A stretch of DNA of 64,000 bases from Boletus sp. NGJ (Eukaryota > Basidiomycota > Agaricomycetes > Boletales > Boletaceae): positions 558,001 to 622,000 of the forward strand of contig JAGTXK010000187.1 in the NCBI GenBank assembly GCA_019096195.1, read 5' to 3'. Numbering within the stretch: position 1 is the first letter of the stretch; every line of letters begins with the position of its first letter. A model generated the notes under the pieces. It saw only the letters and a list, made by a program, of their open reading frames with translations. It made no database searches and was not told the DNA's origin. Position numbers and translations under genes: made by a program. This document shows, piece by piece, positions 1 through 10,851 of this stretch.

Positions 1-467
1 AACGCTTACCATGGACTTTTTTTTGTTGTTGCTCAGGGGCTGATGGTAGTTTTGCATAATCGGTTCAAATATGATCCTTTTGAGTTGGACAACAGTTTTG
101 CTGGCAAGGCAATGGTTCGTGCCAGATGACCATATTGCTGTGCAAATACTCTATAACTGTCGGGCGAGTACAGCATGTACTGCTATTGTTTCGCTGGCCC
201 CGTGGAGCGGTGAGGACGTAGAGAAGAACGGTCGAGATGGGAATCACTTACTATGAGGTGCTCTATCAACTTAACCTTCATTCTATTCTTACTTGATCTT
301 GATCTTCCCACAAAGGTACTTGGGGCTCGCGCTAATGCGACCGTCGTGTCACATTTGATGGTTCCGTATCACCTGGTTCAAGTTCCGGGCAGTATATAGG
401 CTTCAATGTAGCCTCCCCACATCCCCCAGATCTCTTTCTCTCTCCCTCGCTTCATTCACGTTCAATC
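1..467. other. Intergenic / promoter region of the MFS transporter gene
   Basis: No gene could be supported here; the short open frames have no recognisable protein and lack splice-consistent extensions. A TATA-like stretch (agtatatagg) lies at 391-400, about 70 nt before the transporter ATG at 468, followed by pyrimidine-rich sequence (ctctttctctctccctcgc around 430-450) of the kind common in fungal promoters and 5' leaders. Confidence 0.5.
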
Positions 468-2851
468 ATGGCGACGACGACGGAACATTCGACAGAGAAA
501 ATCGACGACATTACGAGCATCGACAAGGGCACCCCCCACGGCAACCTCACCTTCCTTGCTCAAGTTGCTGCCACTGATCATGCTCTGACACCGCTCGAGG
601 CCATGCATACTCACTGGCGCGCCTTCTTGTGGTGTCTGTTCATGTGCATTGGCGCACTCTTGTGGGGTTATGACGCGCAGGTACGTCTCCCCGATCGCTC
701 GCGCGAGGCAGACTCGCATGACGTCGAATGACTAGGTCGGCGGAGGCTTGTTGAGCGTCCCCCAGTTCCGCACGGACTTTGGGTACATCTACCAAGGTCA
801 ACCTGTCCTTCCTGCAAGCTGGCAGAGTGCGTTCAACAGTGTCAGCTCAATCGGGGGCATGTTTGGCGGTCTTTCGTTGGGTTGGATCTCTGACAAGTTG
901 GGGTATGCGTTTTGTTAAAATACGATCTTTCGTGTGGATATCTTGCTGTTGCCGTTTACTTACCCGGGCCTTGATAGGCGACGCGGAGCCGTTGCTGTCG
1001 CTTGTGCGATTTCCATCGTCGGCGTCTTCATCCAGTTCTTCTCTCCCACGCACGCCAACGCGATGCTTCTCGTCGGGAAGCTGATCAATGGGTTTGCTCT
1101 CGGTGCGCCAATTGATTCCGAGACCGTATCTCTGCATTGCTCAAGAGTACTGCCTCTAGGGATGTATGTCTCGTGTGCTGGTGGTTACTGTGCAGAAGTA
1201 TCTCCGCTTGCTCTACGAGGTATCACGACCGCTGGTGTGAACCTCTGGATCGTCTGTACGTCCAGTTTGTGTGTTTTTGAACTGCGTCGCTAACCCTTTC
1301 ATAGTTGGTCAATTGTAAGCATCCTTGCGTCTTCCTTCTCTTCTGACATGGAGATGTCATCATCAATAGCATGTCTAATGGTGTCATCCGAGGCACCGGA
1401 AACTGGACAAACGCCTACGCTTACAGACTCCCGTTGTGAGTAACGTATCGTTTATGTCCATGTTCTCGCTGAAATCGTTCTCTCAGCGCTCTCCAGTGGA
1501 TTTTCCCTGTCATCCTCTTGATTGGCCTTCCGTTTGCACCCGAGTCTCCCTGGTGGCTAGTACGCAGGGGTCGGTTCGAGGACGCTGAGAGAGTCCTCGC
1601 CCGCCTCGGAGGACCGACGGTCGATGCAAAACTCCAGCGACAGCAAATTAAGGAGACGATCGAACTCGAGGACTCGTACGCTGCGACATCGATGTACGCT
1701 GACTGCTTCAGGGGTAAGCCATTCTTGCCGCGTGGTCGTAGAATACTCTTTGAGCCATGTCTCAGGTGAAAATCTCAAGCGTACGATTGTTGCCATGATG
1801 GTGTTTGTGCTCCAGCAAGCCGCAGGTGAGGAACAACGGTAGCGTGTGTCTGTTTTAGTGACCAGACAATATTTTTAGGTGTGGTCTTTGTCTTGGGATT
1901 CAGTACATACTTTTTCGAGCTTGCCGGTTTCGCGACTGACAATGCCTTCAACCTTGGTGTGGGAGTGACTGCCATTGGAGTAAGTTCCATGACATACTCC
2001 GAGTGACTTCTGCCTCATGACCCTACCCCATAGGTCGTTGGAAATCTGGTGGCGTTTTACGCCGTCAACCGTTTTGGTCGTCGCTTCCTCTTTAACTGGG
2101 GCATGGTCGGCTGCACCGTCATCTTGGTCTTGATTGGATTCATCTGGATAGGGAACGCGAACCCAAGTGCCAAGTGGGCCGTCTCAGCGTTTGTAGGTCA
2201 CCTCTTCAATGGGTCCCTGCCGTAACTGGACTTACCCCGTATGTTCCTAGACGATCATCTACAACTTTGTCTACCAAGTCGGCATGTGAGTCCGCGTTAC
2301 TACTCCTTGAAGGCTTTTCAATACTCATTCCATTGTCGAAAACGAACAGTGGGCCACTGGGATACGTCATCTTTGCTGAAGTCTCGTCTTCCAAGCTCCG
2401 TTCAAAGACGGTCGGTATTGGGATTTGGACCAACTCACTCTGTGGTATGATTGCCAATATCGTCATTCCCTACCTGTGAGTGGTCCCGTGTTTGCTTCAT
2501 TCGACCACGGTCTTTAGGACGCTTACATTCATACTCACGCTCACACCTATGCCCTGACCCTCGCTCCCTCAACCCACTCACTAGCGTGAACCCCGATCAA
2601 GCGAATCTCGGAGGCTACGTCGGTTTCATCTTTGGTGGTCTCGCGTTCGCAGGGACGATCTGGTCGTACTTCTTCATCCCGGAAACCAAAGGGCGGACCG
2701 TCGACGAGTGCGTGTTGACTCTTTTTCTTCTTCCTTGGTCACATGACGCGTGCTTGTGATTGGTAGGCTCGACTTGTTGTACGAAAAGCGGGTACCTGCG
2801 AGGCATTTCGGGACGTATAGGTTGTATGACAGCGATGTGGATAATTTGTGA
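468..2851 (+). CDS. MFS sugar / alpha-glucoside transporter
   Basis: Spliced gene of about 14 exons encoding a 12-TM major facilitator of the sugar porter family, expected at the plasma membrane and to import hexose or maltose-type sugars with protons. Visible family motifs are the N-terminal MHTHWRAFLWCLFMCIGALLWGYD, split here as WRAFLW and LLWGYDAQ, then SDKLGRRG in the loop after TM2, GYCAEVSPLALRG, PESPWWLVRRGR before the central loop, NRFGRRFL, and the terminal PETKGRTVDE. The last exon ends DSDVDNL and stops at 2849-2851. The joins preserve frame throughout, so it looks intact. One exon, 1305-1314, is only 10 nt long; it supplies FGQ between WIV and MSNGVIRG. Sequence resembles maltose permease-like basidiomycete transporters, but substrate is inferred only. 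Confidence 0.85.
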
Positions 2852-3365
2852 AGAACTGGGCGACGATAATCAGGGGGGTGGGATAATGGGAATGGGAAGG
2901 CGTGGTATACGTGCCCGTCAAACTCGCTTGGAGTCTTGCTTGAGGCCGCTTTGGGATGTTCTGGGTTATGTAATGGAATGCTTATGAATGGTTATGTCTG
3001 TACGATGCTTGTGCCGCGGCGAAACACTTTTTTTTCTTTTTCTTTGGGTGGAGCGTATTTGCCAGTCGGTCGTTGATGCAGGATTACTCGCTCGATTACG
3101 ACTTTCGTAGGATCGTCACTAACTTCCACTGGACTGACAAATACATCAAACTGACATCTGCTGGCAGCAGGGTTACTAGCTTGGTTCAATACTTCAATTG
3201 AGATCCACACCTTATGGCGATAATGGGAAACGGAGAGAGCGCTAGCGACTGCCAGTGACGAGGGCTCTTGACAAGGCAGAGCCAGATTCAGACAAACATC
3301 AAAACATTTCGTAAGAGATCGTTTCCTTTATTAAACCTGGCACTACGACGGCGTCTCTTCCAGCC
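2852..3365. other. Intergenic region between transporter and first NLR
   Basis: About 510 nt holding the transporter 3' flank and the upstream region of the NLR. No additional gene or repeat was recognised. An open frame runs into the NLR from 3268, but comparison with the paralog at 57 kb places the start at the ATG at 3366. Confidence 0.5.
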
Positions 3366-6300
3366 ATGTTCAACAATTCATCCCATATCGATGCCAGCCA
3401 TTCCACCTTCAGTGAGGTCCATCGAGACCAGCATTACAATGCACGGCCGACAGTGCAAGGCAATCAGACGATCAACACCATCGTCCACGGAAATCAGATC
3501 CTCCAGGATTCCCATTCGAGTGAGCAACTTTTCTCGAGTCATCTCGACATTGATGCACGCTTTGACACCATCACACGCAGATCACATCGAAGCACTCCAG
3601 AAAGCAAGTGCGCCCAGTGCCGCCCACGATTCCGCACAGCGGTATCCGGCCCCAAAGTGTATCGAAGGAACACGCATCGAGTTGCTCGCTCGTATATCCT
3701 CATGGGTAGACGAACCGGACCAGAAACCGATATGTTGGTTGAATGGCCGACCTGGTTCGGGCAAGTCGGCCGTGTCACAGACCATAGCAGAGAGGTACGC
3801 GAGTCAGAAGCGTCTAGCTGCCAGCTTCTTCTTTTCACGAAGAGATCTCGAGCGACGCACCACACAACACGTCGTCCCGACGCTGACGACGCAACTCCTC
3901 TCCTTCCTGCCGTCTATCCGTCCTGCTGTGATCGCAGCTCTGGAAAACGACTATATGATTCCGATGAAGGTCCTCCGAGAGCAGATGGAGAAACTATTGC
4001 TTGACACTTTATCCACTGCGACGGAAACACTCGATGCACCGGTTCTTATCGTTGTCGATGCCCTTGACGAGTGCGACGACGAGAGTCTCGTTTCGGAGCT
4101 CATAACACTTCTTGCGCTTCTCCCTCGCAAGACCTCACTCCCGTTGCGATTGTTAATCACGAGCAGGTCTGAGCCTTGGCTTCAGTCTCAGTTCCACAGA
4201 CCAGACATATCCGCTCTCACACTGCCTCTCGATATCCATTCTTTCAGTGCGGAGGCAGATATTCGCTCGTTCTTACACCGTGCTCTAGATGAGACGTGTG
4301 ACCAGCATTTCCAGGTCATGAAAGACGTTCCTCGTCCGTGGCCATCGTCAGACGAGCTCGAGCGTATTGTCGACAAGGCTGGTGGGTTGTTCATCTTTGC
4401 ACTCACAGTCGTCAAATTCGTCGGAGACAGGATGCATAACCCTGTGGAACGTCTGCAGGCCATTCTCGGGGACAATGCATTTGTATTTACTGGGTCAGCA
4501 TACGCCGACCTCGACGCGCTGTATCGGGATGCCATTTCCGTCTTTCCCGATCCCGATATCGTACGGCTTGTGCTCGGTGTTGTGTATTGCATGGTGATTC
4601 CCATGTCCGTATCAGGTCTACACAAGCTACTACACCGACCTGACGTCGATGCGAGAGTGATTGTTCCTTCCCTCAGTTCGGTTCTCCTTGCATCCGAGGA
4701 CGGAACACAACCCATACAGTTTTACCATACATCATTCCGCGACTTCCTGATCAATCCGCAACGGTCACAAAAGTATGCGATCAGCCCTGATGTCTATCAT
4801 AGGCTCATGGCGGAGCTGTGCTTCGAGACCATGTCGAATTCACTGAAGCGCGATATGTGTAGGATCGGGGACCCCGCCAAGGCGAACAGTGAGGTGCCGG
4901 ATCTCGTTGAACGCCGGCAGGCAGCATTTGATGAAGCCCTTTTGTACGCTTGCCGCTTTTGGTCCTGTCATATGGCGCGGCTCCCTAATGACGGGCTTCC
5001 TAACGAGGCACTGCTGGGTGCGCTGAAAAGGTTCAGCACCACGGCATTATTATGCTGGATAGAGGCACTCAGCATCTTTGGTGAACTCGAGAACGCTGTG
5101 GTGATGCTCCGCCAGGGCATTAGCTGGTTGAAAGTTTGTCTGATTTGTCTTCCCCTTTCGTCTTATAGCTGAGGACGATCTATATTGTAGACGTTGCGCG
5201 AAGTTCCTAATGACGTGTTGACGCTACTTGAAGATGCTGAGCGTCTTGTGGTACTTTACATGGACCCTATCTCCGAGTGCGCACTGCACGTCTATCTCAC
5301 AGCCATTCTGTCTGCTCCCCCGAAGAGCGCCATTTTCAAAACCTTCCAACACCAGTCGTTTGGCAAACTCATTCGGCATCCAGACCGGGATAATGGTTGG
5401 ATCGTCCTCCGGACAAGTATTAATCTCCACAATCCCATCCACTCCGTCATCTTCTCCCCAAACGGCGATTTGATCGCTACAGGTGGCGCCAAGCAGGGCG
5501 TCCAAGTATGGAATACGATCACGGGCAGAAACGTCGCGAGTCTTGGAGATCGTTCGTCGACATCACTTCTTGTCCGCTTCTCCCCATCTGGTGCCTTCTT
5601 GGCGGCCGCGTTCGAAGGGGGTACTGTCGTGGTATGGGACCCAAAGGTTGGCCGGGAACATTTGAAGCACGAAGGTTGCCACACCGAACCTATCACGTGT
5701 ATCGAGTTCTCGAATAACTGCGCTCTGCTGGCATCCGCTTCGCGCGACCATGCGATCCAAGTGTGGTCAATGGAGACGGCGCAGCCATTGTACCGTCTAG
5801 CTAAGCACGAAGGACCAGTGACCTCGCTGGCGTTTTCCAGCAATTCACTGGGGTTATTCTCGGGATCGGAAGACAATCTGATCATGATTTGGGACATGTC
5901 ATGTGGGAAGCTGGTTCGCGGGATGATGGGTCATCGCAAGCCGGTGAATTGCATCGCAGTTTCTCAAGATAGGCGCGTCCTCGTGTCAGGTTCGGAAGAC
6001 AAGACCATCAAGTTATGGGATACCGGTTCCGGGAAATGCACGCAGACATTTTCCAAGGGACATCGCACAGGGATACGATCTGTTCACTTCATTGACGAGG
6101 ACAAACACGTCGTCACGACATGCAACGAGACGATCCTATCGTGGAATGTCGCCTCACGCAACACGCCACTTACGCTCTGGGCTGCGGATGAGTTCCTCAA
6201 AAAGTCGTTGAAGAGTGTCCCTGCGTGGCAGGCCAGAGTGCTTGGGTGGGCGGCGCCAAAGCCAATGCTCAGATACATAGTCCACCAGACACGGAATACT

Positions 6301-7656
6301 CAGTCCCTGATGACCGCATATGCGACCCGGTCACCGTCGTTCGTCTTTGCCTTCAATGACTACCTGTTTTCCGGGTCGTTGCCGATCCCAGTGAATGGTG
6401 TGCCTTCAAGCTCCACTGGGGCGGTCAGTGCGGTTGCGATATCGTCAGATGGAAATTGGGCCGCCACCGCGGACCCCCTTGGCTCACTCCGTATCTTAGA
6501 TCTAACAACACCGACAAAAACGTGGGAGGACCTGGAGACGGCTGCCAAGTCAAACCCGCTCACAGGCGCTAATAAGGTGGTCCCTTCGCCTGACGGCACC
6601 CGGTTCATCATAGAAAGCCTCATGCAATGGCGCTTGGGCGACGCAAACTTCCGCCTGATCAGGAAGATAGACATGGGCGTGATGGGGTCATTACGCGACG
6701 ACGACGACTTCCGGTTCAAGTTCTCCGCAGATGGGCGCATCTTTTGCTGTGTCGTCGCCAACCTCTTTGATGACGAAAAGAGCACGCTGCGCGTCTTTGA
6801 TTCCGTGACGGGCGAGCAGCGCGCGCAATTTCCGGGCCTGAAGAAGGTCAAGTCGTTCGTAGCATCCGCTGACGGCGCGTGGACCGCCTGCGGGGACGAT
6901 TCTGGTCGAGTGGACGTGTTCAGGGTGGCAAACGGAGAACGAACGAGCATGAGGGAGTCCAATGGCTCGACCATCAACGTCCTCCTCTTCTCCGACGATG
7001 CACAGCAGCTCGTGGGCGGCTTCAAATTGGGGGTCGTCCGCGTTTGGGATCGTGCAAGCGGGGAATGCAGGGCCACATTTGAGGCGTCTACGTCGATGGT
7101 CACGGCGCTTGCGTACGCGGGAGGCACGCCCGTCGCCGCCGACGGCGGCAGAGCGAGGATCGCGATTGGACGAGAGGACGGCTCGCTCTGTGTGTGGTCC
7201 CCGTCAATATCTGCATCGCACGACCTTGTTCGCAGCGACCAAGCCACGATCAAACACGTGGACTTTGTCCGCTTCTCGGACGATCGGGTGAAGCTCACGT
7301 CGAGGGGTGAGGACGGGACTGCCTTTTCCTGGGCGATCTTGTTCGACGCAGACGATACGGACGTGGCGCGGTGTACCCGCTGCACGGCTCAGGAAGGCGT
7401 AGACGCACACGTCGTCACGTCGCTTCCCCACCTCCTTTCACGTTCCGACCCCGAAGACGCCATCGACAGCCTCTTCCACACGCCGTATCGGGTCCGGAAG
7501 GACGGGTGGCTCGTCGAGGGCGACCGACGGGTGATTTGGATACCGCCATACATCCGGCCACGTGGGAAAGACACGTTTTACGCGTTCGAGAATGGGCAAG
7601 TGGTGTTCTTTACACCAGTCACGGCGCTGGTGTTTCTAAGGTGGGTGGACGAGTGA
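3366..7656 (+). CDS. NACHT-WD40 NLR protein (copy 1)
   Basis: STAND-class intracellular receptor, 1390 aa, exons 3366-3519, 3581-5133 and 5191-7656. Exon 1 is a 51-residue N-terminus with SHIDASHSTFSEVHRDQ and two GNQ motifs. The NACHT NTPase follows: Walker A GRPGSGKS near residue 107 and Walker B LIVVDALDECDD near 207, then the winged-helix-like region with FYHTSFRDFLINPQRS. The C-terminal half (from about residue 590) carries WD40 repeats such as VNCIAVSQDRRVLVSGSEDK and ends in the tail DGWLVEGDRRVIWIPPYIRP after a CTRC pair. In fungi such proteins sense non-self or perturbation and signal through the N-terminal part; the trigger here is unknown. Intron positions match the paralog at 57235-61564 exactly, which fixed the start and both splice junctions. 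Frame is intact. Confidence 0.9.
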
Positions 7657-8059
7657 GGGTGGGGTGTTGTCAGATTGTCGTATACGTATTACGCATGTAC
7701 TGATTGTAGGTTCGAAAGTCGTCGGATGACCTGTAGACTATTACTATTGAGAGTACCGCCGATCGTCGAATCTGCGTACGAGTCTCTGAACGTTCGGATC
7801 CAAGCGTCCAATGCAATCCGATAAGCCAACGATGGGATCAGAGGCCCCTCGAAAAGCAGTGTTACGGTATGCAATGTCGTGCAACAAATGTATCATATGC
7901 ATATGTCAAACTAGCTTTCCAAAAACAGGCTCGGCAAATGCATCATTAAGGGGGCCCATGGGCCCACAAACCATAGGATAACAAGCAAGACGCTCCACCC
8001 AGAGGGACCCAAAAAAATCACACAAAACGCAGACACAACATCGCGCGTACCTGCAACCC
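7657..8059. other. Convergent 3' intergenic region
   Basis: Roughly 400 nt between the stop of the plus-strand NLR and the stop of the minus-strand phosphotransferase. No gene recognised. Confidence 0.5.
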
Positions 8060-10265
8060 TTACTCCGCCTCGGCATCATACTCCTCCTGGATGTCCCAAC
8101 CCCGCCGCCTTCCGTTCCCATGCACGCTCAACCACGCCTCCAACCGCCGTCCAAGCTCCCCACCCCGCCCACCACAAATATCCCCCGTCGTCGTCAACGT
8201 CTGTTCTTGCTCCTTGGCCTTTTTCAGCGGCAACTGACCCGCCTGTTTCTGGCTCTTGAGTGTCGCTACCCGGAGCGCCCCCGAGGACGGCTCCGACGCC
8301 CCGCTGACATCGTTCTCGGCGCACCCCTTGCCCTTGTACGACGGTGCGCTCGGCACTTCGGATCCTTCTACGGTCGAGTCGACGTCCTTGAACCACTCTT
8401 CCTCGTGATCCTCCGGTCCGAGAATGCTATCAAGCAACCCCTCCTCCCACCCATCCCACTCCACACAGCGGTGGGCGAGGCGTAGTCGGGCACCGACGGC
8501 TTCGTAGTGAAGCCATTCCCTGGCGGTCGCAGCAAGACTGGCTTGGGACGCGTTTTTCGACGATTTGGAGAGCGCAATCGACGCGACGACCTCTCGGAAC
8601 AACTTGGACGTAAACGGACTTGTCTGAACGAACGCCGGGAGGTGCGCACAAGCCCACAACGGTCGCGTCGTCGTTGATTCCCAATCAATGATGCACGTCT
8701 GAGTGAGAAAACAGAAAAGAAACAAGGTGGGAGTGAGTTATACAGCGTCAAACAAAACATGCTTGGACACACAATTTTAGCATGATCACGCTCATCCACG
8801 AACACGTTTTCCAAGTTTAGATCATGACAATCAAGCCCAAACTCTTCAGGACCCGAGTTATCCACATGAGCCCCTAACCGGTCCATGACGCGCATCCAAC
8901 GACGCATCTCTCTGCGCACGCATTGTTCGCGTCGCATGATGTGCGAAACCAGGAAGGTGCTCCGTTGCATGCGACGATAGTCGCGGTACATGGCATCCCC
9001 TGGACCTTCCCATTCTTCCTCACTCTCTTGCGCGTCCCATTCGTCAGAGTCATCGCTCTGGTCATCGGGAACAGCATCGAGGTGATGGTGTCTGGAAGAT
9101 CGGATTTCGTCCGGATCAAGGTGCAGTCGATGAGGGGCGGACTTTCCCTCGCTCTCCCGCCTCACGCCCGCTATTTCACGCTGCACACAAGAGTCTAGAT
9201 AGGATCGTGTCGAGGCCCAGGGTCCGCGATTGATTTCGGATGGATGGGTGAGGTCACCCCGACCAGATCCAAAGAATGGCCACGAAACAATAGGGCCAAC
9301 ATGTACTGAAGTGGATGTGACGCGTGCTGGATCGCGCGCAGTGTGGACCGCTGTTGGCGTACTCCCCGGTGTAGGGGAAGCTGATAACGTAAAGTGTTTG
9401 AATTGTACATGCGTTGCAGTAGGTGTTGAGGATGAGGATGGGTTGACTGGTGATGTCATTGACCGGGAGATTGTGGAGAAATGGAGAGATCCTATGTGTG
9501 AGAAACGCTGAGCGAACAGAGGTATTATGATAGATGCTACATTTTTGAAGAGAATCTTGAGTTGCTCGTTGGACATCGAGTGGTATACTCTACCGAGCGG
9601 GATACCCGATGCCTAGACAACCAACCAACCTCATGAATAAGGGACGCGTGAATGTCAACTGCGGTGACCGACCTTGGACATGAGGATATATTCGCATCCG
9701 AGGCGGTGGTAAGGGCTTGAATCATAAAAATAAACCTCTGGTACTGGTATGGAAGTCATTTCGCGGAGGTATTGCATCGTTGCAACCTCTGATTGCGTCT
9801 TGAGGCGGGGCATGAATCGTTGCGCAACACGGGCGACCAATTGCCGCGTGTCAGCAAAAGTGACCAGATAAGCCTGATAAGAACACAACGTAAACTTGAT
9901 GAAGGCATCGCGTTGGGCTTCACCAACCTTATGAAACGTTCCTGATTGCGGCCGTTCAGGGGATATGGGAGCAGAAAGAGAAAACAAAACCTGCCTGCGC
10001 TCAAAAAGGTGATATGCCCGACTTCGCAGTGTGTTTTCTCGCGCAAGATGTCCTTGAGGACTCTTCGATCGACCTGAAAGGGCTGTGCGTCGTACACGGC
10101 AGCCTCGGCTTGTGCCTCGCGTCTCCGGTCTGCGAGTTCGACGTCCCAGTTCCATTCTATGGGGGTGTAGGGTGTGGTGGGCAACGGCGGGAGTGGCATA
10201 GTGCCGGGTGGGAAACTCTCTGCTGGGCCCATTGACGCGCCATGCCCATTCAGAGACAGAGACAT
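8060..10265 (-). CDS. APH-family phosphotransferase (aminoglycoside/choline kinase-like)
   Basis: Kinase-fold phosphotransferase, 654 aa, exons (in transcription order) 10265-9995, 9941-9928, 9873-9673, 9612-8773 and 8698-8060. N-lobe reads FLSAG-TFHK-AYLVTFADTRQLVARVA; the catalytic loop is HDLNLENVFVDE (HxDxxxxN) and the metal-binding motif is IIDWES. Between N-lobe and catalytic loop lies a long low-complexity, acidic insertion (DDQSDDSDEWDAQESEEEWE). Such fungal APH proteins are abundant and mostly uncharacterised; substrate cannot be inferred. The first intron (9942-9994) is GC-AG with donor AG/GCAGGT; the second exon is a 14-nt microexon; the second intron (9874-9927, 54 nt) has no stop and keeps frame if retained. 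The ATG at 10265 is chosen; the frame extends a few codons upstream only from GTG. Confidence 0.8.
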
Positions 10266-10851
10266 ACTGCCAGACACCCCAGCACTGTGGTACGTGGCTG
10301 GCCTTTCGTAGTGAACAGCTCGCCGTCGGGAGCGAGTTAAGGTGAGCGATATAGGTGAAGGGCAAGTGCGTGCAGGCCGTTTAGGACGATGAGAAACGTG
10401 AGGTGCGCTCCGCGGGATGAACGTTCGAAACAGAACCTGTGATTGCTCATGATCTCGATGACATTCGGCAATGAACCTTGTTTGGCTTTATTTGAATCAC
10501 CCATTAGACTGTCCACAGTCGTTTTATTTGAGAACATAACAAGACCTCGTTCTTGCCAGAAGCGAGGGCAATCCGACCGGGCTAGGTGCCATACTGCGAC
10601 ACGGCAAACATGTCGTATGATCCACTGGCAAGATTGGAACCAAGTCCTGGACCAGGCCCGGCATGTGTACATACTAAACTCCTACGAATAGTCAACATAG
10701 CGGCTCATCGATCATCCCAGGCCTCAGCGCTAACTCTAGTATACGGTCGCACGAGCCATCACTCTATCCTATTCTCTGAATATCATTCTCCCACGAGCAA
10801 GCCGTCAGCCACAATTGGCGGCCCCTAAGTAGTGAGTGACCTAGATTACTG
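10266..10851. other. Intergenic region upstream of the phosphotransferase
   Basis: About 590 nt of 5' flank for the minus-strand phosphotransferase. I found no convincing gene; open frames here lack recognisable protein. The inverted duplication begins at its right edge, near 10852. Confidence 0.45.

Noticed and set aside
3268-5172. Two separate genes (3268-5172 and 5194-7656)
   Set aside because: A 57-nt intron joins them in frame (SWLK/TLREVP) at the same place as in the paralog, and an upstream exon supplies the start at 3366; it is one gene.
6360-7385. Long minus-strand open frame of 341 codons
   Set aside because: It is antisense to the WD40 part of the first NLR, which has clear motifs, an intact frame and a full-length paralog. 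The antisense product is compositionally odd (Ser/Arg-rich) and has no recognisable domain.
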